DNA of 64,000 nucleotides from Asterella californica (taxonomy: Eukaryota; Streptophyta; Marchantiopsida; Marchantiales; Aytoniaceae): contig JAYKYS010000007.1 of the NCBI GenBank assembly GCA_036924285.1, forward strand, positions 2,108,001-2,172,000. The letters run 5' to 3'. A program made the translations under genes and the position numbers. The stretch's first letter is position 1; each line of letters begins with the position of its first letter. Below, one piece after another: positions 1-10,649 of the stretch. Under the pieces are notes generated by a model. That model ran no database searches, was not told where the DNA came from, and saw nothing but the letters and a program-made list of their open reading frames with translations.

Positions 1-700
1 TCAAGAGTTGAACAATTCATGATCATCCCTAACAACGACAAACAATCAGTTTCAACCACCACTGCAGCTCCAATCAAATACTCCCTCAGTTTTCATAGCT
101 GAAACAATATCTTATAGTTCTCTCTTCACTTGCGGGTATGCACGTTGACGAGTACTTAACACCTTCGCTCCGAACCTAACAGCAAACATGTCTCCATCCT
201 CATCATCATGTCCTACTGCTCATCCGATTACAACTGGACTTGTATCTACAGTAAGAACCACCGGCCTATCACCCTTGTAAGGACTTCAGTTTCCATACGA
301 CATCAATATGCTCTTCCTCGCATCTTGTAACAACCCAGAGAAACACAAAGTATCAGAAATAGTAAATAAAGGATCGTTCCCACGAAGATACAGTTAACAA
401 TTACACAAAACACAGTACTACAACGTCACAATGATAATTCAGATAGTTTTCTGTTATTCTCACGGAATGGAATAATATCCGGATGAGAGTTTAAGTCTGA
501 TAAGAAACCAAACCCAAGTACAAACCTGATAAATCGAATACAAACAACAATGAAATAGTTCTTTATCAGGGACCTTTCCAACAACACAGATAGAAGATTC
601 GAGAAGACAAATGTGTGGGTAAATGAGGTAGCAAAATACTGCTGAAATGTTACTAGTGTTCTTCTGAAAAGACAGAAGAATACAAATTTCACATCAAGGT
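1..700. other. Unassigned sequence at left edge
   Basis: No coding region is recognisable on either strand. An 88-codon open frame on the minus strand (426-692) has no recognisable domain, and I treat it as chance. The sequence is moderately AT-rich and lies on the 3' side of the decayed minus-strand retroelement to its right, so it may be retroelement tail or older repeat DNA. Confidence 0.4.
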
Positions 701-2350
701 TCTAAGGAATAAGTCCCTACTCTTCCTAAGAAATGTTCTTCCAACTAAATCCTCACTCTTAAGAATCCCACTTATTTGAAGAAGGCAGACTTAAGACGAA
801 GCCACCATCATCCAAACTCTTCTTACAATTTAACTTATGCTCTTCCACTTCACAGTAACTAATATGTTCTCAGATCTTCGTTCAAACACCTTCGAAGTAA
901 ACAGTTTCAACTTCGGCCGAAGTCACCTTCGGTCAAATTCTCCACTGAAGTTACTTCGTCCAATGTAAATGATAAAGGCCTTCGTCAATCAGAATTACAC
1001 CTGCGACAGCAAACTACGTCCTTCGTAGATAAATTTGCCTTCGCCCACTTTCATTCACACACTCACTCCGCAATCTTGCGCAATCAAAAATTAAGAAACA
1101 AAGACTGAAAACATGGAAAAGGTAAAATGACCGAGAGTCGCATCGCCCTTCGCCCTAAGATGGCGGATCTCGTTTCCTACAAAAGATGATTACATCTGAA
1201 TCGTGCGATCACGTCCCCCCAGTTGGCGGAACCGCAGTATCTACTCTACCTAACTGTAACTTCTGTCCTAAACTGCATAGTGTAAACTTAACTGTCTCCC
1301 TAAGCTCCTTCAAATCTCGAATGATTCTCTCCGCTAGTCTAACTATTCTGCTCTTCGCCGAAGGATCCGACGTTGCTGTTAACTCTGTTCGAAGTCGCTG
1401 CAGTAGCTCTAGCTCTGTCCCGTCGAGTTCGGTGGCGAAGTATGTTGTCGTAATCTCATCCACCTTCGTCCGAAGTTCTTCTTTCTAAGTCTCTTCTTCC
1501 GAAGTCTCTTCCCCTGAAGGTCTTCTTCCGAAGTCTCTTCTTAAGAAGTCTCTTCTCTTATGCAGTCGCCTTCGCTTGAGAAACCTTCTTGAGTTCTTCA
1601 TCTTTAGTCACTAGCAGTTCTTGCAATGTGTCTCTCTATGACTTCATGTCGTGAAGTCTCGTAGTCGTCAAGTTCAACTTCACCTCCAAGTTTAAATATA
1701 ACACGAAGATGGTCATGAAGTACGAAGTACGAAGTTGAAATTTGAAGTACGAAGTTTGAAGATAGTACGAAGTTGAAGTCCGAAGTCCAAAGTTGAAGTC
1801 CGAAGTTGAAATAAGGTACGAAGTACGAAGTTGAAATTCGAAGTACGAAGTTTGAAGATAGTACGAAGTTGAAGTCCGAAGTCCGAAGTTGAAGTCCGAA
1901 GTTGAAATAAGGTACGAAGTACGAAGTTGAAATTCGAAGTACGAAGTTTGAAGATAGTACGAAGTTGAAGTCCGAAATCCGAAGTTGAAGTCCGAAGTTC
2001 GAAGTTGAAGTAACTTCTTGAAGAACCTCCTCACATATAGTTACTTTCTTCAAAACAATCTTCGTTGAAGATCAACTTCTTCGTCAATTTCTCTCTCGGT
2101 CTCTTCGTCTTTTCTGACACTGTAGACATGATATGACAATGACTTAACATCTTTCTCATATATCTTCATGACTTTGTCACACATGCGTAGTTAGAGTTTT
2201 TCTCAACCTGACGAAGTTCTTCTTCGGCCGAAGTACGAAGAAGTCATACCCCACCAACTTCATCGATTCTTAAATCATTGATAACTTCGTCATTCGGACT
2301 CCGTTTTTCTCGCATAACATATCTTTAGAAAGCTCTTCGTCCCAAGAATC
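700..2350. repeat. CTTCG/CGAAG-rich low-complexity region
   Basis: Short CTTCG, ACTTCG and CGAAG words recur throughout this stretch and spill into a tandem satellite at 1721-2010. Overlapping open frames on both strands result from the absence of stop codons in the repeated words. They carry no recognised domain, so I do not call genes. It lies downstream (3') of the minus-strand pol remnant and may be the element's 3' non-coding part. Confidence 0.6.
1721..2010. repeat. 96-bp tandem satellite, about three copies
   Basis: The words TACGAAGTACGAAGTTGAAA and close variants start at 1721, 1817 and 1913, exactly 96 bp apart. Each unit is itself built from shorter GAAGTTGAAGTCCGAAGT-like words. 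Because 96 is divisible by three and the words lack stops, the minus strand shows two long overlapping frames (149 and 132 codons) encoding a 32-residue periodic peptide. I interpret these as by-products of the repeat, not genes. Confidence 0.9.
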
Positions 2351-2534
2351 CATTCATGAGAAAATCCCATCCAAACTGACTTCACAACTTTGATTGATTC
2401 TTCAAGAGCAGATCTTCTTCACTAAACTTCCTAATTAACACTACTCTACTTCTATCCTCTATCTTTTACTACCTATTCTTCTTTTTTAGTCTACAACTAG
2501 TCAATTAATTAACAAAAATGAAAAATCAAGGCTT

Positions 2535-3630
2535 CACACATCTGAACTTATGACCCTTACGCAACAACACATAAAATGGATCCGCCACATGCGCAGAATG
2601 AGAAATCCAAATGTGATAGAATACACAAGCACCCAGAAACCTTCTTGCTTCTGTCAACGAGTTGCAAACCTCCTCATCCTCCCAATCGCATCCACTTTGT
2701 TCGGATCTGACTTCTGACCAAACGATCTACACAAATGATCAACAATCAAGATTTTTCTAATCCCAAATGTACACTTGGCACTTGATAGCGTGAGATGAAC
2801 TTCCTCAAGTCGAGATAAGATCTTCACACAGTATGCGAATGTGATCGACAACGAATTGTCGACACCCCCTCTGATCTAATGCTTCATCCTTCTCATCCTC
2901 CACACATCTCTTGATGAGGATGTCATCCAAGAACGGCATCGTCTTTTCAGATATAAGTCCCTTAGAACTCTATTCATCTCGTTCATCATGTGTGCTACCG
3001 AGTTGATAGCTCCATGTGATAAGATACACATCCTAACCAACCTCAAAGATGTCCTCATTGTCATGAAGCTTCTGCTCTCCTCCGCTAGTTGAAATTGATC
3101 ATATCCTGAGTAAAGATCGTCCATTGAGTAAATTGCTCTTCTTGCAAACGCTTCCGCAAACTCATCTACAATTGATCCCACTCTAGCATTTCTGATTGTT
3201 ATTGCGTTCACCGGCTGCATGTCTTGGATGAATTGCAGCGACCCATTCTTCTTTGGCACTGTAAACCATATGCTCGAATACGATGCAAACGACGGCTCCA
3301 AGATCTTCATCCGCATCTTCTCCTTCAGCAACTCTACCAGTTTAGGCAAGTGAGCCCGCGGTACTGAAATCGGTCTCAGGTCCCATAGTACTACGGTACT
3401 GTGAAGATAACCATTGGAGTAACAACATATGGGTGTACACACCCAATCTCATTTGGCTCAAAGGCTTTCCCATGTCATGAAAGCATCTCTTTGAAGCACA
3501 TCCTCTCTTCTGATAGAAGAGAACCATCAAATCCAATCTTCAACTTTTCAAAGGTCTTCTTTGTGAACTCATGTCCTATCATTGCAGGATCTCTCAAACT
3601 CTTCTCTCTCGAAGCTCGATCCATCTGTTA
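2535..3630 (-). pseudogene. Decayed Ty3/gypsy reverse transcriptase
   Basis: Read on the minus strand in more than one frame, this encodes the reverse transcriptase core of a Ty3/gypsy-type LTR retrotransposon, which would copy element RNA into DNA. Visible landmarks, 5' to 3', are a WDLRPISVPRAHLPKL segment, WFTVPKKNGSLQFIQD, IYSMDDLYSGYDQFQLAEES, and a catalytic FLDD box near 2917-2940 that lies in a different frame from the main 188-codon ORF. Downstream is a FLGACVFYHIWISHSAHVAD segment typical of the connection toward RNase H. Frameshifts after FLDD and stop codons show that it is inactive. Similarity ends near 2535, with no RNase H or integrase found. It is collinear with the protease remnant to its right. 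Confidence 0.85.
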
Positions 3631-4345
3631 GTGTCATCCGGCAAAGGACCAGCAATTGGTTTCACTTTCTTATCTATTGTCTTGTACTTCGTCTCAACTC
3701 GAACCTCAGGTGCACGGTATGATTCGATCACTGAATAGACCTCCTTTGAATGAATCTGCACAACATTATCCATATCCTCCCACCCAATAGACATGATCTC
3801 TCGCAAAAGATCCTCCACCCCATCCTCTTCATAAACACCAGAAATCCATTCATCCCTTTCTAGCTCACCAAGCTCTTTCAACATCAACTCAACATCACGC
3901 AAATGTTTTTGTTCTTTTCTTCTCAGCTCTTCTACCTTCTTGTAAATAGCAATCTCACACTTTGAAAACCCAACAAACTCTATACAAAAGACACTATCTC
4001 CTTCAAGCGAGAGTACCTTCTCTTGCGCACCATCACAATCGCGCTCTATAGTGGTACTCAACAAAAATCCTTGAACTCTTCACTCACTCTTGGAAGCGGT
4101 TTCTCCCTCAGACTATCTCGATTGCGCTCGTGATTGGACGGTACAGTCAAGAATTGTACTGCTCTCTTTTCATCTTGACTTCAGATCCTAGCATAAGTAG
4201 ATCCGTCGTCTAGTACTCTCGTCTTCATCCGAGTAGCCATGGTCTGTGTCGATCGACCACTTCTTCTTCTTGTGCAACTCCTTTGACATGATGTTGATTT
4301 CTGATCCATGGTCAATAAGAGCAACCATCGGCTCATCCAAGTCTC
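3594..4345 (-). pseudogene. Decayed retroelement protease and protease-RT linker
   Basis: The minus strand continues upstream of the reverse transcriptase with the aspartic-protease-like region of the same retrotransposon. Around 4240-4325 it encodes MVALIDHGSEINIMSKEL, where retropepsins normally carry D-S/T-G; here the triad reads D-H-G. Farther on, a DDGSTYARI segment is followed at once by a stop, then VQFLTVPSNHERNRDSLREK. A 156-codon ORF (3594-4064) holds the linker to RT and includes PIAGPLPDDTNRWIELRERR. Stops and frame changes make this a pseudogene. The family assignment rests on order (protease before RT) and motif resemblance. Confidence 0.75.
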
Positions 4346-4599
4346 CTATCCTCACCAGCGTCTCCATCGTAGCTCGAGCCTAGTGACTGTGACTGTAATG
4401 ACTTGAGCTTTGCTTCCCATCCTCCTCTTCATCCTCAAAATGTACCCTACGCCTTCGATCTCTTTCTTCCTCTGAAGAATAAAAAATGCATTTTGCAAGC
4501 TCTCTCTCTTCATCCACAGACATCTTAGTATCCAAGCCATGCGGTAAACCAGTCTCACCCGTAATTTGTCAATTCTGTTTGATGATGTCGATGAGGACA

Positions 4600-5052
4600 T
4601 CATGAAACTCGTGCTTAGCAATGCTCAAAACTTCTCTCAAAGTAAACTCCACCTTCGCATTCAAAATGCAATCTTCCAAGAGCTCCTTCAAGTCTGTTGA
4701 AGCCTCGATGTCCCACTGCAGTTTGTAGGCAGCTGGCTTATCCTTCTGTTTCTGAAACTCCTTTGCTCTTTCTTTCGATGGAGAAGGAACATCATCACTC
4801 GGTAGATCTTGAGCTCATGCATCCCGAAGCTCTTGACGAACCTTCTCTCCTTGAGTCTATCTCTTGGAAGAAGTTCCTTCTCCTGCATCCTCTGAATCTC
4901 GCCTTCTCTTCTCTTCCAACATTGCTTCGTGTTGGTTCTTGACGATGTAAGCATGCACCGATAGCGCTTCTATCGGATCTTCCCATCCAGTATCCTTTCT
5001 GATTGTAGTAGTTGTCCTCAACAATGTCTCACGTTGTCGCGCTACTTGGCGG
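4600..5052 (-). pseudogene. Retroelement gag-protease linker, left part
   Basis: On the minus strand this encodes collinear pieces of the gag-to-protease region of the 2.5-7.2 kb element, including TTTTIRKDTGWEDPIEALSV and LNAKVEFTLREVLSIAKHEF. At least one stop and one frame change are present. At its upstream end it is cut at 5053-5057 by a large insertion; the same region appears to resume at 7015. Confidence 0.65.
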
Positions 5053-5057
5053 CTACA

Positions 5058-7009
5058 TGTTATATTTTTACTCCAACGCTTGAGTTTAGTAGTTCTAGAA
5101 GTTAGCTTATATTACTTCTAGTCGTTTATGTATATGTTTGACACCTTTGCATACGGTGTTAACACTATTTTGAGTCTTAGTAGGTTGATTACCATGTTGA
5201 TAGGGCTTAAGCTCATGGGTTGTATTTGCGTGTCGCCCATGCACGCTTTCTAGCTGATTTAAGTTATTTTTCGGGGCTGCGTGTCGTTTTAAGTAATTTA
5301 AGTTTTACGTTGGCACTCTAGGGGGCTTGACGTGGTAGCCTATGAGTAAACCTATGTTGCCACGTGGTTTAGGGTACTAAAGGACAACCAAGTGGAGCTA
5401 TAAACTCCCATTGGTCTGTTTTTGTCTTTAGTTTAACTCTAAATTTAGAAACAGAGCTCTAAAGGCGAGTTCGAGCATTTGGTGAGGGATCTTCGAAATC
5501 TGAGAGCACAGGGAGAGAGGTCTCGTCATGCCAAGCACTTCCAGTGAAAATTTCGATCGATTTGAGTCAATAAAGACGGAGTTATGAGCAATTGAAGTTC
5601 GGATTGTGCTAGAATTGAATCATTTTGGTTGGATTTAGGGTTTTCAGTGTCACTCGCAGCAGATTTGAGGAAATTGCTTCAAAACTTCGAGGTTGTGTTC
5701 TCCGCCAGCAGGGCTACGATTTCACAAAAAGTTTCATATCGATTGAGCAACTGAGTAATTCAGGGCGGCCGCTGAAGCTGAGGGGGTCTGAAAAGCTCTT
5801 AATCTAGAGCAGCGACTTCAGAGGAGGAGATCTGCAGTTCCGTGTACATTCAGGAGTCCCAACTTCACAGGGATGTTCAGCACCCTGTAGACTGCAAATC
5901 CTGTAAGAAACTTCGAAATTGATCGAGCCAAACTCCTGTTATAGGTTGAAATAGCCAGCTAGGTATCAGAAATTGCCGTAGTTTTCTTGCTCAAAACTTT
6001 TCTGTTCATATCTCCGTGTCAGAATTTGATCTCAGGCTGAAATTTCGTCTGTGAGTTCAGTAGTACCTCATTTGCATGTAAGGGAAGTTTAGAGGTCTAA
6101 ACCTTCATAGTTTTCCTCTCCGTGAGTGTCAAAGTTCACCGCCGAATTCTATTACTGCCAGCTAGACCTGAATTTCGCCTTCTGGGTATATTATTAGATC
6201 TTACACATCTGTGTGAGTGTTTATAGCCCTATTGTGACCTGAAAGCCAACCTCTTGAGTGAACAACCACAGTCAGAAGCCCAGCGCTTTCCTAGGTAGAC
6301 GGATTACATTCCGACAACGTGTCATTTTTCCTTTTTGTTTCATGGAGATGACAGATGACCACAATCCGCTCAGCTCAACATGCTCGTTAAAACTCCTCTC
6401 AGCTTGATCCTCAACTCTTGTGCCGTATGTTTCAGCTTCCACGATTGCAACTGCTTGCGTTGATAAGTGATCCTCAACCAACTTCTTCATCTCTCCTCTA
6501 CCAAAGTTGGTCTGAAGAAGTGCACCGGTATCTCTCAACGCCACTTCAACGGAGTTAGGGAAGAAGACCTTAACGACATCTGAAGATCGTTTGACAAAAC
6601 GAGAAAGTTCTCAAATAGATCTTTTTCAATTCTTTCTCTACGGTTTTCATCTTTTTTAGTTTTGGAGTTCTAGTTGGTTATGCACAGCTTGTGGTAGCTA
6701 GCTTTAGCTAAAAGCTTGTACATGAATGATGTTTGGACTTGAGTTTGAATCGTGTGATACTGAGACAGCTCTTTTGTTAGCAAAGGGATGTTTCTCTTGC
6801 TTTGAGCTACGCTTCGATAGTTTGGGTCTGGGCTAAGATTTAGAGACTCGTTGTAAGGGTTTTGAAGCAGAGTACAGACGCTCTGGTCTGTTTTTCAGTC
6901 TTGTGTTCTTAGGAGAAAGAACCGGTAGTGTATATGCGTTGAGAGTTGGTATATATTGCGACGTTCGTTTTCGTGTTTGTTTGTCTCTTTCTTGTCTCTG
7001 TTCAGCACA
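5058..7009 (+). mobile_element. Putative solo LTR-type insertion with CTACA target duplication
   Basis: A 1952-bp block begins TGTTATATTTT and ends TTCAGCACA, so it has TG...CA termini. It is flanked by the same five bases, CTACA, at 5053-5057 and 7010-7014. Retroelement linker sequence sits on both outer sides. It looks like an LTR in plus orientation: a possible TATA box (CTATAAAC, about 5397) is followed by long GC-balanced untranslated-like sequence. I found no second LTR or plus-strand pol. Oddly, it contains a gag-like fragment on the minus strand (6272-6600). A five-base match could be chance, but the coding flank on both sides supports a real insertion. Confidence 0.6.
6272..6600 (-). 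pseudogene. Gag-like fragment inside the LTR-type insertion
   Basis: A 90-codon minus-strand ORF plus about 18 upstream codons resembles the post-zinc-knuckle portion of gag from the same broad retrotransposon family as the 21.8-22.9 kb copy. The clearest part is LLQTNFGRGEMKKLVEDHLS. No start codon or complete domain is present. Its strand matches the host retroelement but it lies within the putative insertion, so it was either captured by the LTR or the insertion limits are wrong. Confidence 0.5.
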
Positions 7010-7014
7010 CTACA

Positions 7015-7240
7015 TCTCCACAGCCAAGAACCTTGCATTTTCCTGGACATCTTTCATGTAAAATCCGACACGATATGGTGGTGAACTCGACATGAAAGTC
7101 CGAGGTGGAGATTTCTTCTGTGTTTGAAGGTTGAAGAAGAGATTGACAATCATGAGCGAGGACGGGAACGGTGACAGGCTTCTGCCTACGGAAATGGTCT
7201 TCCTGCAGCACTACAACGACATTCACCTTCACGGAAGCTC
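7015..7240 (-). pseudogene. Retroelement gag-protease linker, right part
   Basis: Minus-strand codons at about 7016-7060 read MKDVQENARFLAVEM. Removing the 5058-7009 block and one CTACA copy would place them directly upstream of the 4600-5052 linker, though in a shifted frame. A 76-codon ORF (7002-7232) covers the area in another frame. Similarity to the element stops near 7240, so the upstream gag part is missing here. Confidence 0.45.
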
Positions 7241-8265
7241 AATAGAAGTCTCGGAAGCTCACTAGAAGAAGGTAAGAAGATGGGGAAGATGAGAGAAGAT
7301 GGGAAAGAAGAGAACATCCAAACAAGAGAAAACAAGATGAAAAGGAGAAATTAAGATTCTGACACGCTTCTAGTCCGGATCCTGACTAACAAGCCATCCC
7401 TGCTTGTAATAGTTTGGGGAGGAAGACAACAAACGTGCGTACAGTTGCACCGTCTTCTATTTGAGGATGTCGTCTTCTGTGGTGGGAAGAAGGCTTCTTT
7501 CTTCTTCTCTTCGCTGCTCCGACTACTCTGTCATCTGGGATCTCTTATCAATAAAACCATCCGTATGCGGATCCTAAGTGCTCCACTGGACGAGCCAAGC
7601 TGCACTTCCACCACTGCTGACAGTCACCGCCACTCAAGAAGGACACTTCTCATGTACAATTGGGAGTAAATTCAAGGAACCTACTACCTAGTAGCCACGA
7701 GCAAAGCCTCTGCACTCAAATCAGCAATCCATTCCCCGAGAAGAAGGTACATATGTGTTGGGAAGCTCGCTCCCTCTACTTCCTGCGCCTACTCCTCGAC
7801 ACACCAGTCTAGACAACAAGACTACACGAGGATGCCGTTCCTTGTTCCTAAAATGTCCACTATCTCTATCTACATCTTCGACCCATTGCTGGAAACGAAC
7901 ATGCAGACCCCTCCGGTATAATCCCAGTCTATTCGTATGTCTCTAACATTCGGGTGTAGTGTGTGAAGAACTGTATGTCATGTGTCTCGTCTCTAATGTG
8001 TGTCCAAGTTCTACTCTTCGATCCTACTTATGTTGTCTACCACGAGAGAACAGAGGAGACGAACACCAAGGAGAGATGGGCACTGTCAGAAGGTTGCCAA
8101 TCCACATGCAAGCCAATTCCCTTCCTGATTAGCCATCCACCTTGTTGTTTCCTACGCTACCTATGCTGCCACATGGTATCCTAACTAATTTTACACTGAA
8201 AAACTGCCACCCTTAAGATAGCATGTTCGGTCTTACTAAATTGGGATGTCAACGTCGGTTACTAT
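7240..8265. other. Unassigned flank of GAAGAC-rich element
   Basis: Several 60-74 codon open frames on the plus strand lack any recognisable domain and I reject them as genes. The sequence is rich in CTTC/GAAG words and grades into the strongly GAAGAC-rich segment to the right, so it is probably the 3' untranslated part of the minus-strand element whose ORF ends at 8266. Confidence 0.4.
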
Positions 8266-10140
8266 CTACTCTGATTGTTTGGTGGCAATCCCTACTTGAT
8301 CTGCTCCTACCGGAGCTCCTAATGCGGCTTCTGATAAGTTAGCAAGTCCTGCGAACACCTCAGGTAACATTGAGGTGGCTTCCTCCTCCTCGTTCTTCGC
8401 TGACCCTGCTGTCGCTGCTGTTGCTTCTTCCTCGGCTTCTGCTTCGGCTTCGGAAGACGGAAGCGTCTTCTGGGAAGCGGAGTCGGGTGGTGCTTCCTTG
8501 CTCTTCTGAGGCATTGGTGCGGCACTAGAGACCATGGCGATCTCATAGGGGTCCGGGGAAGTCGCTTCCTCCACACGGAATACTTGAGAAGACGGCTTGT
8601 CTTCCTGTCTTCCAGAAGACATCTTGTCTTCCGGGGCTTCTTCCACGGTCTTCTCGGCTTCCAACGCTGTCACTACCAAGTGGACAGCGAAGTCGAACTC
8701 CTCCTTCTCCAATTCGGATCCAGTCGATGGTGCTGGGACTTGGGAAGATGCAGTTGCGGGTGTCGGAAGCGAGGGAAGACCATAGAGTGTCTTCACTCCC
8801 TCTATCTGCCGATCCAAATACCTGAACATGCTTTTCCTGCATTCCACCAACATTGTCTTGGACTCGTTGTCCCATCCTCTAGCCAGGGTAAGCAACTTCC
8901 TACCCGCGGTGAAGTTGAACTTCTTCCGAAGCGCCTCCACCGACTGTGCTAGCATCTCTTGCGCACGAGCTTCCGATGCTTCCCGCTGCGTTTTCTCGGC
9001 TTCCACTCGCGCTTCTGCGGCTTCCCGCTGCGTCTTCCATGTCGTCTTTTTCTCTGCGAGGGCGGTGATCTTCTCCTGCACTCGGAGAACCTCCTGATCG
9101 CGCTGCTGCAAGCGTGCCTGTAACTCCTGGTTGCTCTTCCGAAGCTGCACCAACTCCTTGGTAGAAGCGGTTGCTTCTTCCTTGAACTTTGCTGCGAGCT
9201 TCTCCGTGATGTGAAGGTCAGCTTCCAGTGCCTCTGCCTTCTTCTGGTCCTCTTCCTGCTGCATCAGGAAGCGCAGACCGAATCCAGGTTGCAATGGCTT
9301 CTCCTGAGCCTTCGCTCTCTTCTCCAGCAACTCCATAGCTGGCTGGATCTCTGAGTGGAAGAAGGCGCTGAACTCTTCCAGTCTTCTTCCTGCGGAAGAC
9401 AAGTTCATCTCCACAATCCGATCGGAGGTGCCTTCCTTCTTCCCTAGAGACGAAGATGCCTCGTCTGCTGTTGTCGTCTTCTGCTTCGGCACAGGGGGAG
9501 AAGCCACTCTTCTCGCCTTCCGAGGTGGAAGATCCATCCCTATGGTAGAAGCGGTCCTCTTTATTGCGCTTCCTCGCTTCGCAGTAGGGGTATCCATCCA
9601 TCCTTCGTCTTCTGGAGTCTTCGGAAGACTCCCTGGTGTGACAGAAGCGGTCTTCTGCTCCGGTCGGGTACTCAAGAACTCCTCCGGTGAGTCAGACTCC
9701 GATCCCGAATGAATGAGGGAGGTGGGCTTCCTAAGTACACTTCTAAGACCCATCTTCCTCGGAGGCGTGACGTCTTCCGACCCACTAGAGTCGTCTTCCC
9801 TCATCAGAAGCGTCTTCTGATGAGTACCGGACCTTGTCTGCGGCATCAGGGTAGACGGGGGAGTCATTGTTGCTGCTCGATCGTCTTCTCCCGAGCTCTC
9901 CTCCTTCTCCTCGCGCTTTCTTGTTGGTCTGTACCTTGTCAGCTGATCTTCCGTGACATCCCCCTTGGCCACGTACAGATAACAGAAGAATGGAGTGAGA
10001 TGTTCTCCTGCCGGAGTACCTAAGTATGTCAGCTCCGTCTGCACGTAGGCGTGAATGTACGCCCCCCAGTTGACACTTTCCTCGGCACACACTGCTTCCA
10101 AGAACGCTACGTCCTGATCTCCAAGATACCTTGTCTTCTG
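8266..10140 (-). CDS. Retroelement-like coiled-coil protein, 3' part of a frameshifted ORF
   Basis: A 611-codon open frame, the longest in the window, can be extended upstream in frame to about 10140 (QKTRYLGDQDVAF before its first listed codon, which is TTG, not ATG). It encodes a short globular segment (VNWGAYIHAYVQTELTYLG), then a long charged low-complexity region rich in Ser, Glu and Thr. A predicted coiled coil spans roughly residues 270-420 (repeated EARVEAEK/REASEARAQE pattern), followed by FNFTAGRKLLTLARGWDNES and an acidic Ala/Glu-rich tail. I recognise no enzymatic domain. The upstream frame at 10141-10576 appears to belong to the same protein, joined by a frameshift. I infer an ORF1/gag-like product of a repetitive element, not a host gene. 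Confidence 0.55.
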   Translation of the reverse strand, partial: QKTRYLGDQDVAFLEAVCAEESVNWGAYIHAYVQTELTYLGTPAGEHLTPFFCYLYVAKGDVTEDQLTRYRPTRKREEKEESSGEDDRAATMTPPSTLMPQTRSGTHQKTLLMREDDSSGSEDVTPPRKMGLRSVLRKPTSLIHSGSESDSPEEFLSTRPEQKTASVTPGSLPKTPEDEGWMDTPTAKRGSAIKRTASTIGMDLPPRKARRVASPPVPKQKTTTADEASSSLGKKEGTSDRIVEMNLSSAGRRLEEFSAFFHSEIQPAMELLEKRAKAQEKPLQPGFGLRFLMQQEEDQKKAEALEADLHITEKLAAKFKEEATASTKELVQLRKSNQELQARLQQRDQEVLRVQEKITALAEKKTTWKTQREAAEARVEAEKTQREASEARAQEMLAQSVEALRKKFNFTAGRKLLTLARGWDNESKTMLVECRKSMFRYLDRQIEGVKTLYGLPSLPTPATASSQVPAPSTGSELEKEEFDFAVHLVVTALEAEKTVEEAPEDKMSSGRQEDKPSSQVFRVEEATSPDPYEIAMVSSAAPMPQKSKEAPPDSASQKTLPSSEAEAEAEEEATAATAGSAKNEEEEATSMLPEVFAGLANLSEAALGAPVGADQVGIATKQSE

Positions 10141-10576
10141 CGCTTTCTCCTTGGGAAAGAGATGCAGAAACAGCTTCGCCAGAAGTCACTTCTTCGGCTC
10201 CCGGTAAGATTCGATCTTCCACCCGTTTCTCCCCTACCTTTCTTCTAGAAAGAGACAAGTGGTGCTCCCAGACAAGTGCCACTGTCTTGAGATTATGGGT
10301 GAGATCTTCTTCTCGTACCAATAACCTTGGTGCTCCTCTTCTGACCTGTGAAAGGCCATGCGCCTCGGTCCAGGAAGATGGTCTTCCACGAGCTACTCCT
10401 GCCTTCGCAGGTACACGGTTGCGTGGCGGTAATGCTGCCAAAACCTCCTTCAGAAGACCATGGTCGGCAAGGTTCCAGTTCCATAGAAAGAAGTCGAGAC
10501 CCAACTCCTCGATGAAAGGTGAGGCCTCGGCCAATTCTGCCGCTGGTAACACCAATCCTCGCGGATGCATCGACAT
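10140..10576 (-). pseudogene. N-terminal part of the coiled-coil element protein, out of frame with the rest
   Basis: The 263-codon minus-strand frame starting at 10576 encodes MHPRGLVLPAAELAEASPFI and LGLDFFLWNWNLADHGLLKE, a well-formed globular start. Past about 10140 it reads out of frame, while the neighbouring frame carries the continuing protein. One indel (or an unrecognised intron) near 10140 therefore separates the halves. Upstream in-frame codons (LSATEFPSM) suggest the protein may begin farther right. Function unknown. Confidence 0.5.
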
Positions 10577-10649
10577 ACTGGGAAACTCTGTTGCACTAAG
10601 TCACACGTGTTTATTGTGAGCTGAAGGCTCAGTCCTTCCCAAGTGCCCA

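Noticed and set aside
1186..1488. 100-codon plus-strand and overlapping 84-codon minus-strand ORFs
   Set aside because: They lie in CTTCG-rich low-complexity DNA where stops are scarce in both directions, and neither has a recognisable domain or start context.
8319..9712. Several 62-127 codon ORFs on both strands inside the 611-codon frame
   Set aside because: They are shadows of the GAAGAC-rich coding sequence in other frames, with low-complexity Arg/Ser-rich translations.
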